DNA of 64,000 nucleotides, taken from positions 62,001 through 126,000 of the forward strand of contig JALLLS010000059.1 in the NCBI GenBank assembly GCA_025094145.1, given 5' to 3'. Below are positions 12,474 through 23,365 of the stretch, piece by piece. The DNA is from Spinellus fusiger. Lineage: Eukaryota; Mucoromycota; Mucoromycetes; Mucorales; Phycomycetaceae. Both the position numbers and the translations under genes were made by a program. The notes beneath the pieces are model-generated. The model was not told the origin of the DNA and did no database searches. It saw only the letters and a program-made list of their open reading frames with translations. The stretch's first letter is position 1, and each line of letters begins with the position of its first letter.

Positions 12474-12655
12474 CAGGGAAGAACGAAAAAGAAAGGTGTC
12501 TATGTATGTATGTATGTATGTATGTATATGTTTATATTAAGAAATGAAATATAAAAAATAAAAAAAGGAATATATATATTTATATTTATAAAAAGTCAAT
12601 AGAGTAGAAAAAAGATACCATCTACAATAAACTACTACTTGCGTGGTTATTCTTT
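12474..12655. other. Short convergent 3' spacer, Gemin2 / PEX5
   Basis: Tail-to-tail spacer with a (TATG)n run at 12500-12530 and AT-rich sequence holding AATAAA-like signals. No gene seen. Confidence 0.6.
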
Positions 12656-14794
12656 TTAAAATTCAAACTCTGGTCTGAACTGGTTCATATTAGCACCTGG
12701 GATGGCTTGATCTGCCAAGTCCTTGCGATCCTTAAGAGTGGATGCAAGTCAGTCCACAGCAGTCTTCTTTATCTACACAACAAGGGAGTAACTTACCATC
12801 ATTAAAAAGGCCTTGCGCAACATCTCCCACAAGTTATTCGACACATTCATCCCTTCGTCAGCATCATGTTCACTGCGCTTATGCATGGACAGACCAGTCA
12901 ACAGATGCTCAGCTGCCTCCTTGTAGCAGCCAATATTGATACAACTCACACCAAGATTATAGCGTGCACGTACAAAGGAAGGTCGATACTCCAATGCCTT
13001 GTGGTAGGCATCAATGGCCTCTTCTGATCTTCCACTGTTTGCAAGAGTAGCTCCCAATCGATTCCATAATAAATAGTCCTAGACAAAGCAGTGTATGAGT
13101 CTTCTGGGATGCAAACACACTTTGCTTACATTAGGCCGTCCCTTGAGAGCAACCACAAAACAGTCAATGGCTTTGTCAAGATCACCACTGCCATAGAACA
13201 GCACACCCAACCCCACTTGGACATCTGGATCCATCTGTGCTCCATCAGGTGCCTGTCTTGCTGCAGCCAGGAACATGTCAGTGACATGTGTGTGCAGTTC
13301 ATAGGGACTGGCAGAATACGGCAGGGCTTCTCTGCTGAACTCAGGATAGCGCTCAGTAATCCATCGCTCGAGGATCTGATAGGAGGCATGGTCGTAGGAC
13401 TCATTGGTGTAGCTCACTGCCAGACACATCAGTGCATTCAGATTACCAGGATTCAACTCAATGGACTTCTCAAAGGCACGGATGGCAGGCTCCTCCTTCT
13501 CATTCTGAGCCTGGACTGTTCCTAATTGCATCCACACATCAGAGTTCATGGGGTCTCTCTGAAGAGCAGCTTCAAAGGCAAGAGCAGTCGTGCTCAGACT
13601 GCTGCCATTCTCCGCCATGACCAGGGCTTCTGACAGTGGATCTGCATGTGTCAAGTAGGGGTTGTTGACTTCAAACACATAGTCACCAAGATCAGGCTTA
13701 TAGACAGGATAATTGCTAAAGTTTCCAAACTCATCCTCCCAGTCATTCGTGTCGATGCCTGTTGGATCGTTGGCCATTTGATCTCGAATGTCCTTCCATA
13801 CAGATTCAAACTGATCCATCATGGCTGGATCCTTGGTAGCAGCCTCTTCTAGCTTCTGTGCCAAGTCCTCTTCTGTCTCTGGCTTATCAAAGGCAGCGAA
13901 CTGGTCTTCCCATGTGGCATTGTTGAGCTCAACACTGCGTTCCTTTCCCTTGTCCTGTATAGCAAACTGTCCTGCCCAATCAAAGTGCTTTTGGAATGCA
14001 TTCTCGAATTCTGCCAGTTGTTGTGGACTCATTGTGGTGGTCTGGGCATGGTTCATAAACTCGTTCTTCCATGCTACACCAATAAAACAATCATGGTAGA
14101 ATAGCAACCATAGAATAGAATAGCAATAATAGGATGAATGAATGGATCAATCGACAGAGAGACTCCTTGTCTTCTTCTTCTAATCAATCAATAACACAAT
14201 AAAAAGGGACCTTACCCAACATGTCCTGTCCTGTGCCTGTACGTGCCATGTTCTTTTGGAACACCTCCTCCATCATGGCTTCTTCATTGGGTGGTATTTC
14301 CCATAGTTTGGGTCCTTGGTTGAATTCATGGCCCCACATATCATCTCTTTGAATAGTGTTCAGCTCTCTCTCTAGCTCAGAAAACTGGAAATTACCCCCC
14401 AAAGCAGATCCATGGATGGGTCTTTGTTCCTGTCCAAAGAACTCCTTCATCATCGTATCCTTGGGCAGAACTCCAAGAGGAGCCTGGTGGGTGCGCATCT
14501 ACAGCAGAATAGGACATTATCCATCAGTAGCAGAGCTTCTTCTCTTTCATTTATTCTTTCTCATTCTTGATGGAAAGACGAGCGACTTACAGAGGAAGGA
14601 CCTGCTGTGCTTGGACCAGGTGTCCCGTAACGATCCTAATAGTAACAGAGATAAGTCGTCTTCTACCACAGGAAGAGAGACTGGCTATTTACTCTTTCCA
14701 GTGACCTGTCTTGTCCAAACTGCTTCAACATCTGGTTCATGGGGTTAGCACCTCCCGAGCAGTCAGCACCACTGGCCATGTTAGCAAATGACAT
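12656..14794 (-). CDS. PEX5: Peroxisomal targeting signal 1 receptor Pex5
   Basis: Cycling import receptor that binds PTS1 (SKL-type) cargo in the cytosol and delivers it to the peroxisome. The start is at 14794 (MSFANMASGADCSGGANPMN) and the stop at 12656-12658 (C-terminus NQFRPEFEF). The N-terminal Cys at residue 12 matches the conserved cysteine that is monoubiquitinated for recycling. The unstructured half carries five WxxxF/Y-type Pex14/Pex13-binding motifs: WGHEF, WKNEF, WAGQF, WEDQF and WEDEF. The C-terminal half holds TPR repeats, including DVWMQLGTVQAQNEKEEPAI, then ALMCLAVSYTNE, and LLWNRLGATLANSGRSEEAI followed by RARYNLGVSCINIG. At least six exons, with breaks near 14740-14610, 14500, 14215-14075, 13130-13080 and 12795-12735. 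Length and domain order are normal for fungi. Confidence 0.92.
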
Positions 14795-15147
14795 TAGAGC
14801 AGAAAAACTGTGTATTATTTTCTGCTCGTCACTAAAATAAAAATGGGAAGGAAGGGGGAGGGAGGAATATTCACCTTAGTCAGCCAATGATTGAAACAGC
14901 GACAGCGACGGTTGTAAATCAATGTAGCATTTAAACTTAATGTTTTATGATACATCTCCTGGTGTGTTATAGGCGAATTCCTTCTTTCATTGCACTTGTT
15001 TATTTTAATGGAGCAAGGAATCTTACTGAGAAAGAAACGTGTCAGTGTAGAGTATGTTTTGTTAGATATTGAATGTTTATCATTGGTTATACCAGGGCAG
15101 ATTATAGAATATGGAACATGAGATACTGAATTGCAAGTCCTGAATAG
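14795..15147. other. PEX5 upstream region
   Basis: About 350 bp with no recognisable gene. The PEX5 promoter must lie at its left end. The right end borders the duplicated HTH-repeat unit. Confidence 0.5.
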
Positions 15148-15212
15148 ACTGTATTTTGACTGAATACAGCTCAGAGTATTCATTATTACTGTTACTATTA
15201 CTGTTATTATTC

Positions 15213-15256
15213 GGGTGTTAAAGAATCTATGTGTTCATTGGGCCTAATAAACACCC
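15213..15256 (+). repeat. GGGTGTT...AACACCC hairpin motif, copy A
   Basis: A 44-nt block with perfect 7-bp complementary ends (GGGTGTT / AACACCC) and the core ATTGGGCCTAATAAACACC. It recurs at 41010-41053, and in diverged form at 16952-16995 and, inverted, at 18918-18949. Confidence 0.7.
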
Positions 15257-15437
15257 TTTGAGAACTCTTTTTATTTACTTATCTATCTATTAAAGAAATA
15301 CATAGAAACACTTATAAAACTGTAGATCATTGAACCGTGCAAGTGCACCAATGTTATCTCCGAATATACTTGGAGTTAGTTTAAATCCCGGGTAGTAATT
15401 TACACTGAAGCGTAACTATACTAACTCTTTTATTATA

Positions 15438-16397
15438 ATGTCTACTTCACCCACCGAGGCAACAGTCACTAATGAAGCAACAGCCACGACTGAAAAAACA
15501 ACCAGCACCGAGAAAACAGACACTACTGAACAGAATTCTAGTGATGAATATACCTTTAAACCTCATAGACAATGGAAACCGGTTGATGAAGACATGCGCA
15601 AAACTATTCTATACGAGCGCAATGTCAATGGTCTAAAGCTAAGAGAGATTGCTGCTATGATCAGTGTTAGTGAATCAACTGTTTCCAGTATCTTGACTCA
15701 GCACAAGCTTAGTACTGGAAAGACACATACACCTCGTAAAAAAGGAAAATATGTTGATGAAGACATGCGCAAAACTATTCTACACGAGCGCAATGTCAAT
15801 GGTCTAAAGCTAAGAGAGATTGCTGCTATAGTTGGTACCAGCAAAACGACAGTTTTCAATATCTTAAAACAACACGAGCTTATTACTGGAAATACAAACA
15901 CACCTCGTAAAACAGGAAAATATGTTGATGAAGACATGTACAAAACTATTCTACATGAGTGCAATGTCAATGGCCTCAAGCAAAGAGAGATTGCTGCTAT
16001 GATCGGTGTTGATCAATCAACTGTTTCCAGAATCTTGATTCAACACAAGCTTAGTACTGGAAAGAGTCTTAAACCTCGTAAAACAGGAAAATATTTTGAT
16101 GAATACATGCACAAAACTATTCTACATGAGTGCAATGTCAATGGTCTCAAGCAAAGAGAGATTGCTGCTATGATCGGTGTTAGTGATAAAACTGTTTTCA
16201 ATATCTTGAAGGCATTCAGCGAAAGTGTCTTTCTTGAGACTATAAAAGATATCAAGACTGAGTCCATAATTACCAAGGAAGCTGAGCCAAACTCACAAGT
16301 GGAATCACAGCCCACTGCAGACAATAAAGAGATTAAGCAGGAGCATGATCAATCCAGCTGCACAGGCCACCTTTTACAGGTCAATGATGAGACTTGA
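15438..16397 (+). CDS. Multi-unit helix-turn-helix protein, copy A (intact)
   Basis: Single exon, 319 residues. A Thr/Ser/Glu-rich N-terminus (about 48 residues) is followed by four head-to-tail units of 57 residues (171 bp). Units start at 15582, 15753, 15924 and 16095, each beginning VDEDM or FDEYM. Each unit holds a homeodomain-like helix-turn-helix of the transposase/Tc-type class (GLKLREIAAMISVSESTVSSIL) and a basic linker (TGKTHTPRKKGKY). A hydrophilic tail ends LLQVNDET. No DDE or other catalytic domain is present, so this looks like a DNA-binding protein built by repeating the DNA-binding unit of a transposase. Function unknown; a regulator or part of a non-autonomous element are both possible. 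Confidence 0.7.
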   Translation: MSTSPTEATVTNEATATTEKTTSTEKTDTTEQNSSDEYTFKPHRQWKPVDEDMRKTILYERNVNGLKLREIAAMISVSESTVSSILTQHKLSTGKTHTPRKKGKYVDEDMRKTILHERNVNGLKLREIAAIVGTSKTTVFNILKQHELITGNTNTPRKTGKYVDEDMYKTILHECNVNGLKQREIAAMIGVDQSTVSRILIQHKLSTGKSLKPRKTGKYFDEYMHKTILHECNVNGLKQREIAAMIGVSDKTVFNILKAFSESVFLETIKDIKTESIITKEAEPNSQVESQPTADNKEIKQEHDQSSCTGHLLQVNDET

Positions 16398-16653
16398 ACT
16401 TATCCTATAAATAATTGTATCTGACCTTATCTTTATTAGTGGACATGAATATTATATTATATTCTACTATCTACAGAGTCAAAGTAGTAGCTTATTACTA
16501 AGAATATCAGTGGAAGTATGCTTTGAAATAAATAAACAAGAGTCTATAACCAAGCCATATAAAGCCTACCAATAAATACAGCAGTACTAATAGTAATGTA
16601 CTAATGTAAATAGATATTAAATGCTGAATGATAATATCAACTATGTTAGATAT

Positions 16654-17218
16654 ATTTATAGAATTAAGGTAAGACTGCCAGTAGAAACATGATCAGTATA
16701 TGGCAAAAGTTCAATTTTGTGTTGAGAATAAAGAGTGACATTGTCAAGAGTTTTCATAGAATGAACGTCTACTATTATTAATTTACTGTTTCTCTTTATA
16801 TCTTAATTACTATTGAGCCTTTCACTATGATTACTGTGGGGATTCTGAAGATAATAAGAAATAAATACAATTTTCAGAGTGACAATTTGATGTTCAGAGA
16901 GTATTTAAAAGTAATTCACAAATCTGTACAGTTCAAATTATTTTTATTTTTAAGTGTTAAAGACGCTATCTGTGGATTGGGCCTGATAGCCACTTTATAA
17001 TATATTATTTAATAATAGAGATAAGTAAAAACAATTCAAATACAATAGTGAGAAGATAAATAATCAAAGAAAGTGTAACACTCCTAAGGACATATGTAGC
17101 AACTACACTAGTAGCTTATGGATTTAATAAAAGAGTAAAGAATGAGTGGCAGAATTCAAACCTCAATCAGCGTCTATGAAATCCAACCATAACAAAAAGA
17201 TACTAATTATTTTACTCC
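16654..17218. other. AT-rich spacer with a diverged hairpin motif
   Basis: No gene seen. Position 16952-16995 carries a diverged copy of the 44-nt hairpin motif (AAGTGTTAAAG... to ...GGGCCTGATAGCCACTT) with complementary AAGTG/CACTT ends. Confidence 0.5.
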
Positions 17219-17645
17219 TTGTCGAATTGTACACAAAGCATAATCAGCACCAGCCAAGTACATATTGCCAATTGGTTTAATATGAACTATACTACTAGCT
17301 GTTGTATTTTGAAAAGATACAAAGAAACAAATGATTTCGTATCAGAGAAAAGTGTGGGACAACCATGCTCCATAAAGGACAGTATCGACAGCCTTGGATA
17401 TGTATCGATATCTTGAAGAAGAGGTGATTTCCTGATCTGACTTGTCTTTCTGATATGAATATAGAAATAGGCTATGTTCTTCAAGAGGACAATCTCACCA
17501 GCCCCAAGTGTAAAGGTGTGTGGTCACAATGAATGACTGGCCCTCACAAAGCCCTGATCTAAACTCAATCAAACACCTTTGGGATATTTCTGACTGTGAG
17601 ATTCGAAAGAGAATGACTGTCCAAAGTAATCTCCAAGACCTATAG
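17219..17645 (+). pseudogene. Tc1/mariner transposase relic A, internally deleted
   Basis: The N-terminal helix-turn-helix is readable (VHIANWFNMNYTTSCCILKR, then YKETNDFVSEKSVGQPCSIK), followed by stops. At about 17520-17640 the C-terminal signature MNDWPSQSPDLNSIKHLWDI then EIRKRM appears, the PSQSPDLNPIE-type motif near the second catalytic Asp. The catalytic core between them is missing, so the copy cannot be active. Confidence 0.75.
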
Positions 17646-17899
17646 GCTGCCCTTTTGCTTGAATGGCGAATAAATACCCACAGAGAAGATCAAAAGACTC
17701 ATTGAGAGCATGTCTTGGAGATGCAAGGCTGTCATTGAAACAAAGAGCAGCAGTAATAAATACGAATACTTTCTGTATACTATGCTTGTGTATATTATTT
17801 TGTTGATCTTATCTATGTCTTGTATAAGTTTGAAGCCTTTACTGTATATTAAATGTATTATAACAAACAAGTAGAAGGACATGATACCCTCCTCTAGTG

Positions 17900-18690
17900 C
17901 CTTGTCCCGCAGCTTGAAGCATCCCAGAGTAAAGCCAGATGGATTAAGCTAAGTTGCAATGTACTCTGGCAAAATGCTCAAAGAATACGACGGACTCACA
18001 ACCCTCCTAAATATCCATTAAAAGTAGCTTATCTTGAACGTCTTCAAAGTGAAATGACTAGTCTAGTACGTGGTAAGAATCCGTTGGTGACAGTAGCCCG
18101 TGGACTCTATAGACCTGTTTGGGATCCAATTCTTCTACTACCGTGCACGCACAAAGAGAGCCATTGTCTACTAAAATGGAGGATTGCTTGGTTACCACCA
18201 ACACCTTTAGTTCCTTGCCAATGTGGCCACCCATCTGCCAATCGGGACCGCTTTCTCACTTGCACATTCGTTGATCATAAATGCTCTATGTTCTTGTTCT
18301 TCCTAGTTCCTGCCCCACCACAAGATGTTCATCCAATTGACTATTGTCTAAATCTTCTGCCGTGCACATTTAAGTCTTTTTGTTAAATGACGATATTTCT
18401 GGCCCAGTTTTTTTAATACTGCTGCAAGCCATTGATTGAGCCACGTCTACTTGAGGCTTTAAGGTAGAGCCATCAGCCGGTAGCTTGCTCATTGAGGCTG
18501 CTGATGGGTGTGTTGAGCGGGAACGCTAACGCCACTATAAAGTGCAAAGACTCCTTTAGCAACAGACGCTGTATCTTCACGTTTCCTCTGATCTCTCCTC
18601 TACCACCCATTCTTAACTCTTTTAACAAAGCCAGAAGCTGCTTTATTTATTTTCAGGGCTGTCCAAGTTACGTTAAGTATCTCTCGTTGA
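17900..18690 (+). pseudogene. Non-LTR retrotransposon 3' fragment
   Basis: The frame from about 17905 reads LEASQSKARWIKLSCNVLWQ, then NAQRIRRTHNPPKYPLKVAY, and at 18054-18290 continues with LKWRIAWLPPTPLVPCQCGH and NRDRFLTC. This is the Cys/His-rich C-terminal zinc-knuckle region seen after the reverse transcriptase in fungal LINE-like elements. The polymerase domain is absent and the frame breaks after about 18290, so it is a 5'-truncated dead copy. The GC-richer tail to about 18690 may be its 3' UTR. Confidence 0.6.
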
Positions 18691-19884
18691 ATTAAGAAAT
18701 GCCACAGGATGACGGTTGTCTTTTTGGTGTCTTGTTTTGCTTGATGACTCTATGGCCTGTTGGATGTCTATTATTGAGTTATCATTTACCATCATTTTCT
18801 CACATTTCAAGGCTCTGTATTTTTATCATCCTATGTCTTATTTCTTTATATGTCTTATTTCTTTTTTGTTTGATGTGTTTATATTTATATCCCAATTTTA
18901 TCAAAAGTTTTCATGTAGTGACTATTAGGCCCAATGCGTGATTAACACCTTATATCTAATAATAATAAATACTTTGAACTATTCTAGAAAAAACGCCCAA
19001 GATAAACAAAAGTCTGATATTTAAATAGTGTATTGAGTTAAATTATTGTTAAATTGCCATTAAACCCTAATAACTTATCTATTGAAGATACATTAAACAT
19101 CTTGGATAAATTAAGTCAAGAATATATATATTATTCATTATCTGATAAATCTAGCATTGAAACGTGATATATTTAACTTGCTTATAACAAGTTTTATAGC
19201 ATAAGATTGGAATATAAGGGTTGCTCAATAAATCTAACTATTAAGAAATCATAATTATATAATTACTGAAAGAAAAGAATGTTTAAAATATTAAACAATA
19301 TAGTTAAATTAAAGAAAGAAGTGTGTATTAATATATCAACTAGTAGAAGAATACGTTTATATTTTCTCTATATTTTATTATTTAATAGTATAAAAAATAA
19401 AGCCATTTTGTAATATTGACTTTGAAGAAGATCTATAGTGTTTATAGCTGACAATAATTAGCACAAACATCAATTAGAAATGGACAATATTCATGCTTAT
19501 TCAAATATTCAAATATTCATGCTTGTCCAATCTACTTGTTTGTCCAATCTACTTATGTTCATCCTAGAGTTGAAGATTCATGTGATCAGATAGAGTTGTT
19601 TTAATTACTATGACCTTTTATAAGAGTGAACGTTCTTTAAAAGATGTAATTGTTGGGTGTATTTGTAGACGTATCTCTATAGCTTATCTGTTGATACCCA
19701 TTCAAGGGTATGACGAAACTTCAGACCCATGAAACACACACAGTGGCATGGTATCCACGCGCTTTTTCTTTTTTCTTTTTTCTTTTTTTCTTTTGGAAAA
19801 GACAATGAAAAGTTGCCTGAATATCCAAAAGAGATTTTAAACCTTTTTACTTCTTGATCTAAAAATAATAATAAACCAGCAATA
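18691..19884. other. AT-rich spacer
   Basis: No gene was recognised. An inverted diverged copy of the 44-nt hairpin motif lies at 18918-18949. A short tandem run (CTTGTCCAATCTACTTGTTTG type) is near 19520, and a poly-pyrimidine tract at 19765-19795 sits about 90-120 bp before the next start codon. Confidence 0.5.
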
Positions 19885-20397
19885 ATGTGTTCTTCATTAC
19901 CTCAGTCTACTTTTTCTCATAAAGTCATGCCAAACACTTGCCCATCCTATTCTTCTCCTGATACTTTTGAATCTGAAAAGGCTCAAAGCAACACAATAGA
20001 CCATGGCAACATCATCAAGACATCATTGAGGCTTGATCATATCTCCATGCCTAACACTACCCATCGATGCCTGGAGTATCAACGACAAAATAATAATCTT
20101 TTTGATACCTTTGTTCAAGATACTTACTGTGGTTTCATCGATGAAGAGCATCCTCTTGTTCAGCTTTATCAAGAGACTTGTACCGAGGAAGAACAAAATG
20201 AACTTTCCCAGCTGTCTTCTGATTCTTCTTCACTACCGGAGAGTGTTTCCACTAGTTCTTCATTGAATTCAAAGACACACCACACCACCAAGATGAAACA
20301 GTACAGCATTAAAAAATATGTTACAAGTATTACGAGCATCTCGTCGTATAAGAGCCGCACTGACACTCATTCAAAAGAGAATCTCCATTCTACATAA
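19885..20397 (+). CDS. Hypothetical Ser-rich protein
   Basis: Single open frame of 170 residues from MCSSLPQSTF to a TAA stop. No family is recognised. Features are a possible helix-forming middle (RCLEYQRQNNNLFDTFVQDT), an acidic stretch (DEEHPLVQLYQETCTEEEQN), and a Ser-rich run before a basic C-terminus (MKQYSIKKYVTSITSISSYK). No signal peptide or membrane span. A CT-rich upstream tract supports transcription. Likely a lineage-specific soluble protein; coding status is inferred from length and composition only. Confidence 0.5.
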   Translation: MCSSLPQSTFSHKVMPNTCPSYSSPDTFESEKAQSNTIDHGNIIKTSLRLDHISMPNTTHRCLEYQRQNNNLFDTFVQDTYCGFIDEEHPLVQLYQETCTEEEQNELSQLSSDSSSLPESVSTSSSLNSKTHHTTKMKQYSIKKYVTSITSISSYKSRTDTHSKENLHST

Positions 20398-21991
20398 CGT
20401 CATTTTCTATTAGTGCCGAGTTTTCTTCTATTCAATTGATCACAGATTTATTAAGTGTATTGGATGGAATAACATTACCAAATAAAGAGTATTCTGATAG
20501 AATGCTATGAATGGGCATTGTGGAGGTTAAGTTATAAGAATGGGCAAAGTAGAATCCTGTTCTTTAACAAGGACATTGCCTTTTTCAATATTACAAGTGC
20601 CGAATTCGATATCAGTTTTTCATTGACTATCAGAGTAGAGTTCTATTGCATCAATAATAATGCAATTCACCAGCCAATACTTTATCCATTCAATAGAGAC
20701 TACACATGATCAGGTTATTCTATAGAATGGGGTTGCTTTAGAAAGTAAGATAAAATGAAAACTTAGTGTCTTTATTCTTTATCACTTTCTAACTGAATAC
20801 ATTAGAACGTGGATCTAATAGTAAATGATCCTATCTGGATATCATTAGAGTGTCCGCTCTCCAATGAAGGAAGAGGTAGGGTCGTTCCCTTTATTCTCTT
20901 TCGTTTCCCTTTGGGCTCTAGTATCAATCTTCAAAAAGTGAAAACTACAGTAACCCTTTTTTTTCTTTTTTTTTTCTTTTTTTTTTCTTCCAATGGTGAT
21001 GAATAATAATGAATAAGAACAAGTACCAATGTTCCCTATTTTATCATTGACCCTGTAGAGTATAAAAAGTACTTTTATGTTATGGCCAAGAGGAATCAAT
21101 GGCTCAGTGTGCATGTCGATACACGAATGGACTTTCTATGAGCATGTCCTTGTCTTGTGCATTCTCTCTTTTTGACTGCTGCATGCCAGAGTTGAATCAA
21201 AGCTATTAAAAGACCAACACTACACTTCAAACCAAGCTGCTACCTTTCACATTTAGTCTCCAGAAGTGTCATTCTTATTATTCCTATTGTTAGCACCCAC
21301 ATCAGGATGACTCCCCGCTATTCTAATGCATTGGTACTGCGATGCTTCTCTATTGCCTACTCTTAATTTCACGTCATCAGCTTTAGATCGAAAAGAAGTA
21401 ACCTTATTTTTTCTTCCCAGCCTACATTAAGAGACCACCAGCTGTTGATGCCACAAGGAGTCATCTTCATCGAAGCATGGTACATACCACAAAGATCAGA
21501 GATAAAGTAGAATAAATAGCACTGTTTGAAACAGTGACTTGACCTTGCTGCAACGGAATAGGTCCATTGTCAGCTGTAGAGCTAAAGAGGGTTGATGTGT
21601 ATGTTTTAGGCAAGAGACTAGAATGATTCTGTCATTCACCCCATGATATTATAAAAAATACACTATCACTAATAGATAGTAAGTGATTCTAAGCGTAGGA
21701 TGATCTACTTTAGCTAATATTTTAATAGCAAAAAGGCAATAAAAGCACTGACAAAACATATTTACTTTATTCCTTGTCGATTCTTTTATTTTTCTATTAT
21801 TTTCAGTTTCCCACAAACACTCTATTCCTTCTCAAACATTCAGTATTTATCTCTCTTGTACTGTTATTGCATTGATTTCTTTCAACATTCCTCTATAAAG
21901 TGTCCTTTTTTATATCTTGTCCAACTTGTTTTATCTACATCTATCCATTTATCTTTATTAGTTCAGAATCCAAATCTCATTTTACGTCACA
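20398..21991. other. Intergenic spacer
   Basis: No gene recognised. A T-rich tract with TTTTTTTTCTTTT units lies at 20957-20990. Short frames here have no recognisable family. Confidence 0.5.
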
Positions 21992-22309
21992 ATGGAACCA
22001 CAAGAATCATTTCGCAGTCAGAATAACCGAACACCTTTGAAAGAGAGAATAGGCGATGATTCCTCTCTTAGTGACAAGGAAAAGACAAGAAGAGTCTCCA
22101 ACTCCAATCAGAACACAGGCTGTTATGATCATAGAAGCAAGAATGGAGCCAAAAAGAACACAAGTCCACAGAGCAATCGAGAAAACATCTCTGCTGCTGT
22201 TACTGATGGAGAAACCACAACCAAACTTAAGTTATCTCACCACAAGAGTGTTTCTAATGAACAAGATAAGAAACTCCCTCCCTTCAACAGTATGAACAAA
22301 CAAATATAG
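21992..22309 (+). CDS. Small hydrophilic hypothetical protein
   Basis: 105 residues, MEPQESFRSQNNRTP to a TAG stop. It is very polar, rich in Asn, Ser, Lys and Glu, and predicted disordered, with no membrane segment or known motif. A CT-rich upstream region (21780-21960) resembles the promoters of neighbouring genes. A 3' exon cannot be excluded. Coding status is plausible but unproven. Confidence 0.4.
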   Translation: MEPQESFRSQNNRTPLKERIGDDSSLSDKEKTRRVSNSNQNTGCYDHRSKNGAKKNTSPQSNRENISAAVTDGETTTKLKLSHHKSVSNEQDKKLPPFNSMNKQI

Positions 22310-22446
22310 GATCATCAATAAAATAAAAGATCCCAGTGCTACCAATACTACTATAAATACCTTTTCTGATGTTTCTAGCACGCCTATGCATCCTTTGTGT
22401 TTTGTTACTATTAGTGTTATTGATATTATTATTGTTATTGTTAAAT

Positions 22447-22540
22447 AGGGTTCACTTGTGAATATTATGTCTACTATGAATATTATGTCTACTATGAATA
22501 TTATGTCTACTATGAATATTATGTCTACTATGATGATTCC
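22447..22540. repeat. 18-bp minisatellite (ATGAATATTATGTCTACT)
   Basis: About four and a half near-perfect copies between two hypothetical genes. Confidence 0.9.
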
Positions 22541-22783
22541 TCTTTTCATAGATTGATATTTGTAATAATATTAAATATATGAACAGAGATAAAAACATTA
22601 AATATAAATATAAAACTATTATTGACCTTATTTTCTGTTTCTGTTTCTCTTTTTAATTTTAATTTTCATTCTCTATCTTTTCTAGTGATTTTCTTTTCCG
22701 AGTCATTGAAATCATTATCTTGTTTTGACTTATTTTTGGAAATAGCCTTTTTCTTATACCCTACCCACATATCGTCTCAAGCA

Positions 22784-23365
22784 ATGTTTTCTCGTGTACC
22801 AAAGACAGGGGGTCTACTTTCTCAAGAAGAAGATTGGTATCATCCACTCTCAAGAAGTCTAGAAGAGGACACCATGTCCATAGATTCACTCGAAAGCTAT
22901 ACTCAAAGTCTACACATATCAACAGAAACAGTACAGTGTGGAAAGATCAACAGCATGGACTCTCCTGAAGGAAAGGCATTCGCAAAGAGAGACCTGAGTG
23001 AGTACTATCCAGACAGTTCTGACGAGGATCAGCTGGATAAAATGATGTCCAATGTCGATCTTTATGGTGCAAGTGGTGCAAATACTATAAAGAATGACAT
23101 GGCCAATAGTAGTACTGTTCATTATTCTAAGGAGGAGGATGATCTATTGCCCACTTACAAGGCAGCTGTGGAAGAAGCATTGAACCATGAAATTGGAATG
23201 AGCAGTAAAGACACTCCCAGCAAAGAGAGGAAGAGCTTATCTCCCACCACTGTCTCTTATGGTCTTTCTGTAAATTGGACTGGCCAAGAGAATACGACAG
23301 ACCTTCATGGTGGTAACCATCACAGTCATGGTCATCATCCTGCAGATTGTAAATCCGCCTTCTAG
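22784..23365 (+). CDS. Hypothetical acidic protein
   Basis: 193 residues from MFSRVPKTGGLLSQEEDWYH to a TAG stop. The upstream in-frame extension is hydrophobic poly-Phe/Leu from a pyrimidine-rich leader, so the downstream ATG is preferred. Acidic patches (YYPDSSDEDQLDKM, YSKEEDDLLPTYKAA) alternate with Ser/Thr-rich stretches; a His-rich C-terminus (GGNHHSHGHH) follows. No known domain was recognised. Probably a soluble, partly disordered protein specific to the lineage. Confidence 0.5.
   Translation: MFSRVPKTGGLLSQEEDWYHPLSRSLEEDTMSIDSLESYTQSLHISTETVQCGKINSMDSPEGKAFAKRDLSEYYPDSSDEDQLDKMMSNVDLYGASGANTIKNDMANSSTVHYSKEEDDLLPTYKAAVEEALNHEIGMSSKDTPSKERKSLSPTTVSYGLSVNWTGQENTTDLHGGNHHSHGHHPADCKSAF

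Larger units (their letters stand above)
15148..16653. repeat. Duplicated 1.5-kb unit, copy A (HTH-repeat gene plus flanks)
   Basis: This segment is nearly identical to 40957-42446. Shared sequence starts at ACTGTATTTTGACTGAATAC and ends near TTAGATA, so about 290 bp upstream and 255 bp downstream of the coding region are copied along with it. A dispersed, probably mobile, repeat is implied. The left end contains a perfect small palindrome (CTGTATT...AATACAG). No clear terminal inverted repeat or target-site duplication could be fixed by eye. Confidence 0.85.

Noticed and set aside
15361..15420. tRNA-like B-box (AGTTTAAATCCCGGG) in the HTH-array leader
   Set aside because: No A-box at the right distance and no cloverleaf could be drawn.
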